Positions 19,046-29,337 of a DNA stretch of 64,000 nt are shown in pieces. The translations under genes were made by a program, and so were the position numbers. This stretch comes from Trichomonas vaginalis G3. Lineage: Eukaryota; Parabasalia; Trichomonadida; Trichomonadidae. Within the stretch, counting starts at the first letter, position 1; the number at the start of each line of letters is the position of its first letter. The stretch lies in assembly GCF_026262505.1 (NCBI RefSeq), contig NC_067205.1, positions 4,216,001 through 4,280,000 of the forward strand, given 5' to 3'. Under the pieces are notes generated by a model. The model had not been told where the DNA came from, searched no databases, and saw nothing but the letters and a program-made list of their open reading frames with translations.

Positions 19046-20065
19046 TTAGTCTTCGGGTGTGAATTCGGAGGACTCTTCTTGGATTGAGTCTTGTGGTTCA
19101 TCTTCTTGAGTAGAGTCTTCTTCTTCAACATCAAAGTCATCTGGTGTATCGAACTGAATGTATGAAAGCCAAATGTTGTATGTGTTTTCCAATTGGCTTT
19201 CAAACTTGAGATACATTCCATGCATGAGTGTTATTTCAGTTTCAACGTAGAGTTGCTGACGTGGCTTGAAGACATGCATGAGAATTGGTCCTCCAAATTC
19301 GTCCTTGAAAAATTTGCAGTAGCAAACATAAACTGAGATAGAGTCTCCTTCTTCAATGTCTTCTGCTTGGTTAACGAAATGAATAGCAATTTTGCGTACT
19401 TGAATTGTGTTGTTGTCTGAGTAAAATAATGGTTTGAACTTGGGGTTGAGTGAGCTAAGACATTGCCATTTTGCTGTTTCTTGTCCGTACTCACGTTCTT
19501 CTTCGTCATCCTGATATCCATAACTCTTTAATTTGAATTCGACCCAAAACTGTTCGACTTTTTTTGCAGCTTTGGGTGGAAGACTTTCAATAAGCTGACA
19601 TATAGTTCTGTCAACCATTATCTTTGTTATTGTTGGAAAATAGTTGACAATTGTGTCACCTAATTCGAATGGGTCAGGTGTTTCTTTTTGTAGTTTGGTA
19701 AAGTCTGCAAGAACTTTGTTGAGTTGTTCACAATATTCTTTGTTAAAAGTTGCAGGAACTCTTTCTTCTGGCTTTGAATTGAAGTATTCTTCAGACAATC
19801 TGAGTAGTATTTTGCGTAGTTCAGCGTTGCTGTGGTTCTTTGTAATACGGAGCTCGTTTGGTATTGTTTTTGGTAGTGAAAGTGGCTTTGGATTGAGCGA
19901 ATTGTCTGTTCTGCTTGGAGAATGTGTAGATGCTGCAGTTTGATATTGAGGCTCTAAACCTGTGGGTGCTGAAAGTTTGCAAGCAATTTCTTCAGGTGAA
20001 TTTGGAGCGAACACGCTAGCGAATGCCATTAGACAAAAATAAACTGTTTTTTTCGGACTACTCAT
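19046..20065 (-). CDS. Unrecognised Polinton A accessory protein (339 aa)
   Basis: A whole frame from ATG 20065 (MSSPKKTVYFCLMAFASVFA). Apart from a mildly hydrophobic patch at residues 8-20 that could be a weak signal sequence, it is soluble and ends in a long acidic tail (EEDSTQEDEPQDSIQEESSE). The upstream sequence is ACTTTTCT and not the TTTTTATYCT motif of the core virus genes, which fits its place in the outer accessory block. It lies next to the left terminal repeat and is divergent from the gene at 20501. I do not recognise the family. Confidence 0.6.
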   Translation of the reverse strand: MSSPKKTVYFCLMAFASVFAPNSPEEIACKLSAPTGLEPQYQTAASTHSPSRTDNSLNPKPLSLPKTIPNELRITKNHSNAELRKILLRLSEEYFNSKPEERVPATFNKEYCEQLNKVLADFTKLQKETPDPFELGDTIVNYFPTITKIMVDRTICQLIESLPPKAAKKVEQFWVEFKLKSYGYQDDEEEREYGQETAKWQCLSSLNPKFKPLFYSDNNTIQVRKIAIHFVNQAEDIEEGDSISVYVCYCKFFKDEFGGPILMHVFKPRQQLYVETEITLMHGMYLKFESQLENTYNIWLSYIQFDTPDDFDVEEEDSTQEDEPQDSIQEESSEFTPED

Positions 20066-20500
20066 AGAAAAGTTTAAAATAAACCGTTTTCGTCAACGGT
20101 AACCCCCTCTATTTTTTTATTTTATTGAAAAGTCTCCGTTGGCAAACCGTTCCATCTCAAATATTGAATGAACTATAAACGTTTTTTGTTTTCTATACAT
20201 ACTTTTTTGTCCAACGGTAAAACTTTTTACACAACGGTTTTTGAGAGTCGTCGCCGTTGACTTTTTTGTAGAGCACTCAAAATAGTATAACTTTGTCCGG
20301 ACAAGTAAGGGTCTATCTTCGCTACAGGAAAAGTTACAGGCGTTCCAAGGAAGTATACTTTGAGAAGCCTTTCCCCTTTTAAAACAAGATAGGACCGTTA
20401 TTTTACAAAACTGACAACACTTTGACCGAGTAGTTTTTTGTGCTGAACAAAAAGTGTCATATAAACATCTGTCGAAAACCGCTTTTTAACTTCACTTAAA
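20066..20500. promoter_or_regulatory. Divergent regulatory region with seven AACGG motifs
   Basis: The 435-bp spacer between divergent starts at 20065 and 20501 holds seven AACGG cores on both strands (about 20082, 20094, 20136, 20145, 20212, 20232, 20253), mostly as YAACGG, the known core of Myb binding sites. T. vaginalis regulates genes with Myb-type factors. CTTCACTTAAAATG at the right end resembles the host initiator. I see no gene inside. Confidence 0.5.
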
Positions 20501-22168
20501 ATGCCACGTAAGCTACGTAAGAATATACGTAAGAGGAAGAGAGCATTGAAACATCCAATAGTAAGACTGACACCACAACAACAGTTGCAACAACAAATGC
20601 TGAATGACCCCACTATGTTGCAACAAATGTCAAGCAATCCTATGCTTTTAAACCGAGTTGTTGGTGCACAGAGTGGAGGTTTAAGAGCGGCACTTTTAGC
20701 GAAAATGGCAGGCTATGGTGGAGCTGCAGACGGAACAGCTTATAACCCTCAAAGTCAAATGAATTTGAGTTCACTCAAAAATCAAATAACAGATGTCAAA
20801 AAGTCAAACATAGACATACAGAAACAAATAAGTGAAAACGAAAAGAAACTAGAATATGACAGACACACAAAGAAACTCAATGAGTTAAACGTAGAGAAAA
20901 AGAAGAAAGAAGAACAACTGAAAGAACTAAGTACAGAGGAATATGCGAAAAAAGTGTCAGAAAAAGCAGCAGAAGTAGCAAAAATGGAACAAGATGTCAT
21001 AAATTTGAAAAACCATACTACTCAATATAAAATACTGAAAGATGAAGAGATAAAACAAAAAGCCCTGAAGACATATATGGATAGCGATGAGTATAAAAAA
21101 GAAGTTGAAGCAAATGTAAAGGCAGAAAAACTTTTACAGTTGCAAAACCAAACCGTACAGTATGAAAACTTAGCACAAGAAAGTAAAAATAACGACGCGG
21201 CTATGCAAAAGGCAATGAAAAGCGCAGAATATATAAAAGCTAACAATGACTGGTTAGATGCCCAAGCCAACGCTAAAGCAGCCCAACTCATAGGGTCAAT
21301 AAGGACAAAAATACAAGCGGATGAAGATAGTTCAAATGAAGCTTTAACGAATGCTGACTTTAAGAACGCCTTCGAAGCTCTTCATAGTAAGGTGAAACAA
21401 GTGAACGACTTCTCATCTGGAAAGAAACTGAAGTCTGAAGGTTTCGACAAAGAGTTAAGAGAAGTAGCACAAAATATGACGAAAATAACAGATGCAGCAA
21501 CGAGACAGGCAGTTCAAAGTGCCTATGACGCCGTTAGAGCAACTGTTGTGGAAAGTCAAGAAAAAGAGTTACAACAGACCAAAACAGACCTAGTAAATGC
21601 TTTCTTAAGAACGAAAAGTCAGGTAGGACATTACGCTGCAGATGGAACATATGTGCCAGCTGGTGGAACTTATATACCAGCTGTTGGAATTTATATACCA
21701 CCAAACCCTCCAAGAGAAGCACCTGCACCAGGACTACCTAAAACATTTACATCGTCACATGGACACAGACATAGGCATGCACCAAAACCAACACAACAAC
21801 CAACACAACAACCAACACAACAACCAACAGTTCAAAACCCTGCACAACAACAACCACAACCAACAGTTCAAAACCCTGCACAACAACAACCACAACCAAC
21901 AGTTCAAAACCCTGCACAACAACAACAACCACAAACAGAGCAAGGACATAAAAGAAGTAGAGAACAAGGAAACCAAGAATTCTTAAAAAGGCTTAAGGAA
22001 GACTATGGTTTCCCAGATACGTTAGACTTTAGTGACAGATATAAAGAAGCTATTAGAAAGTTCAAGGATGGAAATACTGACCCGAACCTATTTAGCTTTA
22101 TGGCTCAGCACCAAATGGATATAATTTCAAACCTGGAAAATACAAGCTCGCTAAGGGATATGATTTAA
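20501..22168 (+). CDS. Polinton A coiled-coil, Gln/Pro-repeat protein (555 aa), likely virion-associated
   Basis: The protein has a very basic start (MPRKLRKNIRKRKRALKHPI), a Gln/Met-rich part, a long charged coiled-coil region (about residues 90-320), a YVPAGGTYIPAVGIYIPPNP stretch near residue 390 and a repeat region where QPTQQPTQQPT is followed by three NPAQQQPQPTVQ units (about residues 435-490). The end is a soluble helical part. It heads the rightward gene run that leads to the capsid-like genes, so a structural or core role is likely but unproven. I do not recognise the family. Confidence 0.6.
   Translation: MPRKLRKNIRKRKRALKHPIVRLTPQQQLQQQMLNDPTMLQQMSSNPMLLNRVVGAQSGGLRAALLAKMAGYGGAADGTAYNPQSQMNLSSLKNQITDVKKSNIDIQKQISENEKKLEYDRHTKKLNELNVEKKKKEEQLKELSTEEYAKKVSEKAAEVAKMEQDVINLKNHTTQYKILKDEEIKQKALKTYMDSDEYKKEVEANVKAEKLLQLQNQTVQYENLAQESKNNDAAMQKAMKSAEYIKANNDWLDAQANAKAAQLIGSIRTKIQADEDSSNEALTNADFKNAFEALHSKVKQVNDFSSGKKLKSEGFDKELREVAQNMTKITDAATRQAVQSAYDAVRATVVESQEKELQQTKTDLVNAFLRTKSQVGHYAADGTYVPAGGTYIPAVGIYIPPNPPREAPAPGLPKTFTSSHGHRHRHAPKPTQQPTQQPTQQPTVQNPAQQQPQPTVQNPAQQQPQPTVQNPAQQQQPQTEQGHKRSREQGNQEFLKRLKEDYGFPDTLDFSDRYKEAIRKFKDGNTDPNLFSFMAQHQMDIISNLENTSSLRDMI
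21783..21945. repeat. In-frame CAACAACCA-type repeats
   Basis: Three CAACCAACA units are followed by three copies of a 45-48-bp unit (GTTCAAAACCCTGCACAACA ..). All are in frame with the 555-residue protein and probably vary in number between copies. Confidence 0.75.
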
Positions 22169-22211
22169 TAGCATATCATCCAAATGACATGATGAATTTA
22201 CTCCGAGATAT

Positions 22212-22764
22212 TTGATGTCAGAGCTAAATGACAATTCAACTTTCGTCATGAAACGCGTAAAAAATAGAGACGGAACGAAAGAAGAAAAGGTTATTGAGTC
22301 CGATGACTTAGAAAGGGAAATTGTTAAAAACGGTCTCGGAATATATGAAATGCCAGCAGATGAGGTACAAGAAACTCCACAGGAAGAAGTTCAGATACAA
22401 CCAGACATGGAAGAAATAGTTCAGCAACAACAGCTAGAAGAGCCTGAAGGAAACGAACAAGTCCTTCCTTTGGAAACTAACTTCACAGAACTAGATGAAG
22501 ATTTGGAACAGCCGAAAAATCTTGACCCTCAACAAGAGTATGCGGAGAATATGGAATATTTCCAAGAGTCTAAAAAATTCGGCTGACATAGTAGAAGAAT
22601 ATCGAAAAATGTTTGCCGACATACAAAAGACTCCAACACCAGATGAAAATATTCAGCATAGAATGGAAGAACTGAAAAAAAATGTACACAAATACAACAA
22701 CCCTTTTTACTTACGAGCATTTAACGTTCAATCTTCGGATGAACTCGGTGAAATAAAAGGTTAA
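22212..22764 (+). pseudogene. Polinton A acidic protein region, broken
   Basis: This rightward region encodes an acidic, Gln/Glu-rich protein (EMPADEVQETPQEEVQIQPD) and a more structured part (NPFYLRAFNVQSSDELGE). At least one break is present. It lies 40 bp after the 555-residue gene, in the run leading to the capsid-like genes; a virion role is inferred from position only. Confidence 0.45.
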
Positions 22765-22793
22765 ATTTCAAGAAAACATATAGAAATGAAACA

Positions 22794-23766
22794 TTGTTTA
22801 AAGTTCATTCAGAACCTAACCAAGATGGAAACAAACCTACTTTTGTTTCTGCAGACGATGGAACTACAATGAGATGGGGTCATAAAGCTAACCCGGATAG
22901 GTGGTTCATAAACTTACAACCACAATTCCAAGAAGTTGTAGACGCAATGGAAGTCAATGGTGAACCAGATATAGCTGGTATTTTAGCGCGGCTTTAATGC
23001 CATTGAAAGATATGAAAATGCAGATATTTTGGACCAGTATGAAATGAACATGGCTGATGGAAATATAACACCTGACGTTCTAGAACATTTATCTCAAAGA
23101 ACTACACAGAACCATAGAGATGGTATATTTGGTGAAGAGTTTAGAAAGAAAGTTAGGGAGAGAGAAGGAAGAGAACCTATTGTACATGACCTTGCAAACG
23201 AAAGTTTACAAAATGTCATAAAAACTTACTTTGCAGACAATGAACCGAGAAGGGATGAATATTTAAGAAAACTCAAATGGACAGTACCAAATGAAATGTT
23301 AGTATTGAAAAACATGTTCCTTGACAAAATAAAACCAACTACAGAAATAAACGACGCAAGACTGAAAGATTGGGTAGAAGCTTTCCCATTCACAAAAGAT
23401 ATAGTTGGTAACATGGAAAGAAAACCAGAATGGCTACAAAAACATATATTTGGAAACGAGCTTATTCCATATGGACAGGCACTGTTTGAAGAGCTTGAAC
23501 CGGAAACTCAGGAAAGAGTCATGCAAACAATACGCGAAGACTCAAATACAGACTATGACAAACTCTTTCTAGGATATAGGTTACCTGAGATGGGCGACCA
23601 GAGCCAAAAGGCAAAAAGGACATGGGAAATTTGCAACATACTAGATGAACATAATGCAAAGATGCAACAACTTCAAGCAGAGGGCAATGAAGGAAAAAGA
23701 AGAGTTAAAAACTCAGTCAGGAAGAAAGTAAAGCTTGGTCCACGTGGGTTCTATTATGACATATAA
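22794..23766 (+). pseudogene. Polinton A unknown protein region, broken
   Basis: The region encodes a soluble helical protein with segments such as TMRWGHKANPDRWFINLQPQ and a basic end (KNSVRKKVKLGPRGFYYDI). It is immediately followed by the capsid-like region. The basic C-terminus could bind DNA or a shell partner, which is speculation. At least one break is present. Confidence 0.45.
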
Positions 23767-23798
23767 ATCCAACTATTCTATATTTTTACTCATATGAA

Positions 23799-25400
23799 AT
23801 GTACGCCGCTCAGAATATAACGCCAACAGTTTTGGATGCTATGAATGGAAATGTTTCCGAATGGTATAACGAATGCGACAATGCCATTAGAAGGTCAGAA
23901 ATAGTTCCTGGAACTTACGAATATACAACTGCTGTTTCTTATGGAAACGTAGGTGAGTTTGGAGAAGGTTCTTCAACAACAGTAGATATTGCTTGCGACA
24001 GGTTTCATATAATTTCTATTGACAACTCTTTCTTATACGTGGAACAAGACATTGAAATAAAACCTTCTGCCAAGTTGTCTGACAAGAAAGGTTGCAATGG
24101 AATTTTCTATGTCGGATACCAATATGCTCCAGAAGTTTTCATGGGATATAAGATATATTCTAACTCTGACTTAGTTCAAACAGTAACATGGGCAAACTAT
24201 GAATGGTTCGCTTTGAGAAACTCAGTACAACCACAAGCTAGAGAACAAACAGACCAGTATGCAACTATTGAGAAAATAAGAAGACTTGACCCTAACGTTC
24301 CAGGAGTTTATGTTAACCTTTCTGGACAAACTGCAGCAGCAGTAACCAAAGTAAAATGAAACTTAGAGTTCCTTTGTCATCTTTCCTCATCTTCAGGTTT
24401 TTAAGATACTTGCCAAACTGGGCAGGAAAAATTTCTATCGAACTTACTCCAAGCAAAAATAACTTAGTCATTGCACCAACACAAGACCCATTCACTCTTA
24501 CAGAAGTAGGGAGCAAATAAACGTCATTCGCCGACTTTTGCAAAAACAAAGTTGACTTAGACTTTGGTTTCTCAAACCTCAACACTGAAGTAAACTATTA
24601 TTTCAATGCTGCTGGAATGCTTGGGACCCAGTTAAGTTCACATGCGAAAAATTTGAATGCAAGAGAATAGAAAGCAGACTTGCAGTCTATATGTTGGACC
24701 CAGATATTTCAAATGCTTTAGCTGCCAAATATATTGCAGTTCCACTTATGTTCCCTATACACCAAATATCTGTCAAAGACTTTGCAGGTGAAGTTGGAAA
24801 CCAAAGTGCTGACCCAGGTGCAAGAACAGATATTGCTTTAACAACTGCAATGAAACATGCAGATACTATGTTTGTACTGTTCAGACGAACTATAAATGAC
24901 TATTCTTGCTTCTACAACCCTGGTATTAAATACCATATAAACATAGATGGCAAATACTATCCAAGAGAAGAATATTCTACAGTTGAGGATATGAGGTCAT
25001 ACAACTTGACATTAGATGCTATGAACTTTAACAACAACTTCACAACAACCATTAACCCTGAAATGCAAAGTTCTATTATGCCATATGTGAAAGTATGGAC
25101 TCATACAGGAGGTCAAAAACTCAATATACAAATGGAGACCGTTCAAACTTTTGGCTTGGCATTCCATTTGCTGACTCAGAAGACTTTATGGGTGGTATTT
25201 CAACTGTTGGTACAGTTCAAATACAATATACTGGTGACAGAGACGGTCCAGATGAATTGAAAGCAAAGAAGTTTACAAAACCAATAGCACTTTTCACGGA
25301 AGATGCTCTTTTGAAGATTCGTTCGATGAAACCTGCTGGGGCTCCTCAGATTGGCATAACGACAGCTTCCATCGAGCAGATTTTGGCAGCAGGTCAGTAA
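23799..25400 (+). pseudogene. Polinton A major capsid protein-like region, broken
   Basis: The region reads beta-rich, non-repetitive protein with CDRFHIISIDNSFLYVEQDI, GYQYAPEVFMGYKI, ISNALAAKYIAVPLMFPI and a closing IALFTEDALLKIRSM. Size (about 530 codons), position before the minor capsid-like gene and ATPase, and the beta-rich pattern fit the double jelly-roll major capsid of Polintons; this is inferred from pattern and context, not from a profile match. A few breaks are present. Confidence 0.55.
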
Positions 25401-25712
25401 GTTGTTCTTGAACTGACTTCTCTCCGTCAAATATTGACAGTACGCCAGTTTTGATATAATATTGTATTATAAACTTACCTTTAGAAATATCGGTCAGTTT
25501 TGTTGTTATATTTTTGTCTGCTTCAAGAACTTTCACCATTTCAGTTATACCAACTTTCTTTGCTTTATGAAAATATTTTGGTTCAGCAAAGACTGCTATT
25601 CTATAACATTTTCCATTGTTTGTATAAAGAACTATTCTGTCAATGATTGTATTGTTTGTGTGTGTAAACTTTGTTCTGCTTCAATTCGAAGAGATACTCA
25701 AATACGTCCATC
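25294..25712 (-). pseudogene. Small reverse-strand Polinton A gene, broken
   Basis: The reverse strand encodes segments such as MDVFEYLFELKQNKVYTHKQ and KNITTKLTDISKGKFIIQYY that look like real protein. It overlaps the 3' end of the capsid-like region tail to tail. It is divergent from the gene at 25730, with the shared start motif between them. At least one break is present. The family is unknown. Confidence 0.4.
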
Positions 25713-25729
25713 TTTTTATTCTAAGTAAA
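25713..25729 (+). promoter_or_regulatory. Polinton start motif TTTTTATTCT
   Basis: TTTTTATTCTAAGTAAAATG ends in the ATG at 25730. The same pattern precedes many core genes of both Polintons (see 28390, 39018, 41277, 60760, 63711). Confidence 0.55.
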
Positions 25730-26309
25730 ATGTCATTTCCGAAAAATAGAAGCGTAAGTGTTTCAAAAGGTTTAATGGCGGTGGCAGATGTGAAGTTAAA
25801 TTCACCAACTCAAACAAACAGTCAAAGTGTTGTTGTCAATGTCAAAGAAAGAGATGTTGAAGTGGGGAAACCATACGAAGACGAAGATGGTATAACAATA
25901 GTTCCTGTAAAAGAACAACCAACATACCTGAAGTTAGCAGAGACTTAAGTTCTGTTGCAGATATTCGAAACGACTACCAACAACTTAAAGACAAACTTAA
26001 AACTCAGGAGAAGATTTGTCAAGCTTTGGTATAATGTTAAACTTGGTCGAACACAACCCTGTAAAAGTGAACTCATATGTCATCGCACCTCATGAAATTT
26101 TGAAAGAACTATTGAAACTTTTGACAGAGGCAGACGATATAAACATCAAAGAAATAGAACCCGACGTTAGTTGCTGTGGTGTTTCATATAATGTCATTGA
26201 CAAGATATACGTTATGAAAGGAGGTGAAACGTTGAACTTAAAATATAGTTTCCCAGACGTCATAAAAATATTTGACGACCACAACATTTCATTAAAATTT
26301 ACTTGCTAA
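25730..26309 (+). pseudogene. Polinton A conserved unknown, counterpart of 61780-62394, broken
   Basis: The C-terminal part (EIEPDVSCCGVSYNVIDKIY, then ETLNLKYSFPDVI) aligns with the C-terminus of the 204-residue protein at 61780 (DPEIECCGQ..GVEFKYKYSN). The N-terminal part is basic (MSFPKNRSVSVSKGLMAVAD). The vicinal CC pair is kept in both. It stands just before the minor capsid-like gene, as its counterpart stands beside its own. At least one break is present. Confidence 0.5.
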
Positions 26310-26313
26310 GTAA

Positions 26314-27108
26314 ATGGCAGAAGACATAGTGGTTTATACTATTACGACTAAAAACCCTGAGTCATATAATTCTATAACAACAAACTTACAAAGTCCTCAA
26401 GGACGATATTGTAAACTGACCTTAAACACATGACGACTAAAGCCTGTTTTGCTCTTTTGACACCAGAAGACTTTGTTTGTTGTGAATGGTAAAAAATACT
26501 TCTTTGAAGATACTTACTCAGATATACCACCAACAGGTTTTGTTGACTTATTTAATACTTTAAGGACGGATGTAACATGTGCTGCAACTAGAGCAGGTTT
26601 CATTATGTTTGGATGTCCGACTGAGTTTACTATAAACGATATGAGCTATAATACAAAACTTATATCTGGTTTTTACTACCAACAGTTTCCTATAACAGGA
26701 AAAGGTGTCATACAAGGTGTCTGTTCCATTGACTTTAAGTACACCTATTTATATATTGTTTCAAACTTAGGTTCAAAGTGCTATTCGAATGTCGACAGAA
26801 ACTACTATGACCAAAAGATACTCATGCGTATAAACAACACTTTCTCTGCTGGTTTGCCTATTGTTCATTCGAATGCAGAGTTTTCAGCTTTAGTAAACTC
26901 AAACACTTTAGCAAACATAAACTTAACCTTAGTTGACGCAAACTTTGTTCCTGTAAAACTTTTATGTCCTATGTATTTGTCAATGACGGCAGAAAGTTTC
27001 GAATTGGAAGATGCAACTGGTGAAAGTATTGTACTACAAGAACAACTTCAACAACAAATAGCTCAAGAACAACAAATGCAACAAATGCAACAACAAAGTC
27101 AAGAATAA
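26314..27108 (+). pseudogene. Polinton A minor capsid (penton-like) protein region, broken
   Basis: The region corresponds to the 258-residue gene at 60777. Both share an N-terminal block (VYTITTKNPESYNSITTNLQ here, LFYLQSTDPNEYGTVKLQTN there) and the closing pattern L.LVD..F.PV.L..P..L, which resembles the last strands of Polinton single jelly-roll penton proteins. That assignment is inference. The C-terminus carries a Gln-rich tail (QQLQQQIAQEQQMQQMQQQ). It follows the capsid-like region and precedes the helicase. At least one break is present. Confidence 0.5.
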
Positions 27109-27137
27109 AAAAAATATTTTTTTTTATTTTTATAAAA

Positions 27138-28361
27138 ATGTACAGAATAGACGTTTCAGATTTTTATGACTTCCAAGCGTTCAGAAATATGTGTCCATTT
27201 AGAGACTATAACAAAGCAGTCGAGAATTTGAAACGTTTAGTCATTTATGTTGACTCTGCCCCAGAATGTTATGTCATGAAAGAATGGGATGTTGTCTTTA
27301 ACAAACCAAGAGCGACAATAGTTTCAGAACAAGAATGTAGACAGAAACTTAAGAAAATAAAAGTTGTACAGGTTGGTATGAAGATGTTAGATGCTTGGGA
27401 TATCTTATTGTCGAAGTTAGAAGATTTTTCAGTTCGTGGTATAAAGTTCTATACACCATCTCCAAACTTCTATTCTATCTTCACTGGATATAAATACGAA
27501 CAAGTAGAATGGAAAGAAAATGTTATAGAAGCTTGGTTAGACCATGTCAAAGAAATTATATGCAATGGAAACGAAAGAGTCTATGAGTATATCTTATGTT
27601 GGTTTGCAAACATCTTACAATATCCAAGTGCTAAAAATGAAACTGCTCTCATTATAATTGGAAAACAAGGAACAGGTAAGAACACTTTCTTTACAGATAT
27701 TTTGTGCAAACTGTTAGAGGGCTATTCGAACCCTAATATGACAAACTTAGAAAACATCTGCGGTAAATTTAACTCTTCAATAGAGAATATGAAACTTATA
27801 GTATGTAACGAACTTCAAAGTATAGATACAACAAAAGTTTTGAACTCAGATGCTTTGAAGAGTCTTATAACAGACAAAGTTGGAGTTGTTGAAAGAAAAT
27901 ATAAAGACCAAAGAGTTTGTGAAAATGTTGCAAACTTCATTATGGTTTCAAACAATACTGTTCCGATGAAGTTAGAAAGTTCTGACAGAAGATATGTAGT
28001 TGTCAGAACGTCAGATTCTCATATGCAAGATACAGAATATTTTGACGACTTAGCAGAAACTTTGACATCTGACTTTTACAACCACTTGTTCTCATATTTT
28101 ATGACATTAGATATTTCTAAGTTCAATCCAAGACAAATTCCATATACCGAAGAGAGACAAACATTGTTAGAAGCAAACAAGAGTGTATATGAACTGTTTA
28201 TAGATGAGACTAACTTTGAGTGTTTAGATGAAAGGTCATTGTACGATGAATATAAACAATATTGTCAAGAATATGGTTATATGGCAGCGTCTAAACGAAC
28301 ATTCTTGGCAAATGTCAAAAATCTTTTAGACATACAGAACGGCGTATATACAAAGAAATAA
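27138..28361 (+). CDS. Superfamily 3 helicase (viral D5/phage-type ATPase), 407 aa
   Basis: The frame is whole. Walker A is GKQGTGKN at residues 175-182, followed by a Walker B-like MKLIVCNELQS (218-227), the superfamily 3 motif C NFIMVSNN (266-273) and an arginine-finger DRRYVVVR (283-290). This order is typical of replicative helicases of small DNA viruses, virophages and phages (DUF5906/D5 type). No primase domain is visible in the first 150 residues. The start is preceded by TTTTTATTTTTATAAAAATG. It is followed by a small acidic-tailed protein, so the two probably act in element replication with the polymerase at 35659. Confidence 0.85.
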   Translation: MYRIDVSDFYDFQAFRNMCPFRDYNKAVENLKRLVIYVDSAPECYVMKEWDVVFNKPRATIVSEQECRQKLKKIKVVQVGMKMLDAWDILLSKLEDFSVRGIKFYTPSPNFYSIFTGYKYEQVEWKENVIEAWLDHVKEIICNGNERVYEYILCWFANILQYPSAKNETALIIIGKQGTGKNTFFTDILCKLLEGYSNPNMTNLENICGKFNSSIENMKLIVCNELQSIDTTKVLNSDALKSLITDKVGVVERKYKDQRVCENVANFIMVSNNTVPMKLESSDRRYVVVRTSDSHMQDTEYFDDLAETLTSDFYNHLFSYFMTLDISKFNPRQIPYTEERQTLLEANKSVYELFIDETNFECLDERSLYDEYKQYCQEYGYMAASKRTFLANVKNLLDIQNGVYTKK

Positions 28362-28410
28362 TTTTTATGAGTAAATTTTAAAAAAAATATTTTTTTATCC
28401 GATAGAAAAG
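28362..28410 (+). promoter_or_regulatory. AT-rich promoter with start motif TTTTTTTATCC
   Basis: AAAAAAATATTTTTTTATCC precedes GATAGAAAAGATG at the start of the next gene and fits the element motif TTTTTATYC close to the ATG. Confidence 0.45.
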
Positions 28411-28830
28411 ATGACGAAATATATTTCAGTCAACAAGTACATGTCAGGACTTAAAGAAGAACTAGACCCATTCATATATTTGAATGTTTACTTCTACCAT
28501 TTTGAAAAGTCTACATATGACAAAGTTTGGAACATCGAACCCGTTAAGTTTGCTATTGTGACTAAAAATGGTGCGAAATTTGAAGACTTAGACATAGAAG
28601 GTTTGTTAGCAGTCAAAGAAAATTTTGACAGAAAGTTCTCAAAACTCGAAGAAGGCAAAGCATACAAACTTGTTATACCTTATGAACCAAAGAAAGCAGA
28701 CGACTATGAATATTATGAGTCTAAGATAGTTGAAGTTCAAGGTAAATTGGGTAAAAAGATTTTAGAGTCTAAGCCAGTGTTTGCTCCTAAAGAGGAAGAG
28801 AACATTGACATTGACCCAGAAATGTTCTAA
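28411..28830 (+). CDS. Polinton A small protein with acidic tail, possible ssDNA-binding protein (139 aa)
   Basis: A soluble protein (MTKYISVNKYMSGLKEELDP) with alternating beta-type strands and an acidic tail ending EEENIDIDPEMF. An acidic tail with a terminal Phe is the hallmark of bacterial and phage SSB proteins, where it binds partners. Direct placement after the helicase supports such a role. I cannot recognise an OB fold by eye, so the role is inference. The 155-residue protein at 396 ends similarly (EEIDPEAL) beside a polymerase-like gene. Confidence 0.55.
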   Translation: MTKYISVNKYMSGLKEELDPFIYLNVYFYHFEKSTYDKVWNIEPVKFAIVTKNGAKFEDLDIEGLLAVKENFDRKFSKLEEGKAYKLVIPYEPKKADDYEYYESKIVEVQGKLGKKILESKPVFAPKEEENIDIDPEMF

Positions 28831-28944
28831 AAATAAAATTTTATTTTTACATGTCAAATTTCTTTTTCTCTGGAATGGTTCAGGTTCTTTCTTCTCTTCT
28901 TCTACTTTCTTTTCTTTCTTTCTTTCTTTTCTTCTTCTTCTTTC

Positions 28945-29250
28945 TGGTGGAGTTATGTCAAATTTCTCGAACCATATTTATGTAAAAGTTCTTTGTCCTT
29001 TAATAGCTCTTCTATTCTGTTTTCTATTTCATCTTCAAGAACAGCGCATGTGTCTTCTTTGCATTCTAAGAACTTTTGTTGGACTTCATCTTTCCAATCG
29101 GCGTCATCTCTGTCAACAAGTCTGTCATTGACAAATTTTAAGACTGCTCTTTGTAATGTTTTATGGTTCTTGTCATATTCCCAGAAACAGAACTTTAGAA
29201 CAAATTCACCTTTCTTGTTTACACTATGTAAGATTTTATGGTCGACAGAA
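28945..29250 (-). pseudogene. Polinton A counterpart of the 124-aa protein at 53351, broken
   Basis: The reverse strand reads FVLKFCFWEYDKNHKTLQRA followed by VLKFVNDRLVDRDD, which aligns with FVFTYVLKEYDRYHNEVNQT and LIKFVDKKLVNNEY in the gene at 53351. The end is rich in Lys/Glu. No clear start codon is seen, so it is probably broken. The forward frames over this stretch are shadows. Confidence 0.5.
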
Positions 29251-29337
29251 GTTTTGAGTCAAAAGCTTGTCTCGAATATAGATAGCGAAATCGCTAGACA
29301 TTTTCTAAAAGATAAAAATTTTAATTTTTCTAAAAAT

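Noticed and set aside
28781-29331. Forward frames before the packaging ATPase
   Set aside because: The reverse strand in this stretch matches the conserved 124-residue family at 53351, so the forward frames are shadows.
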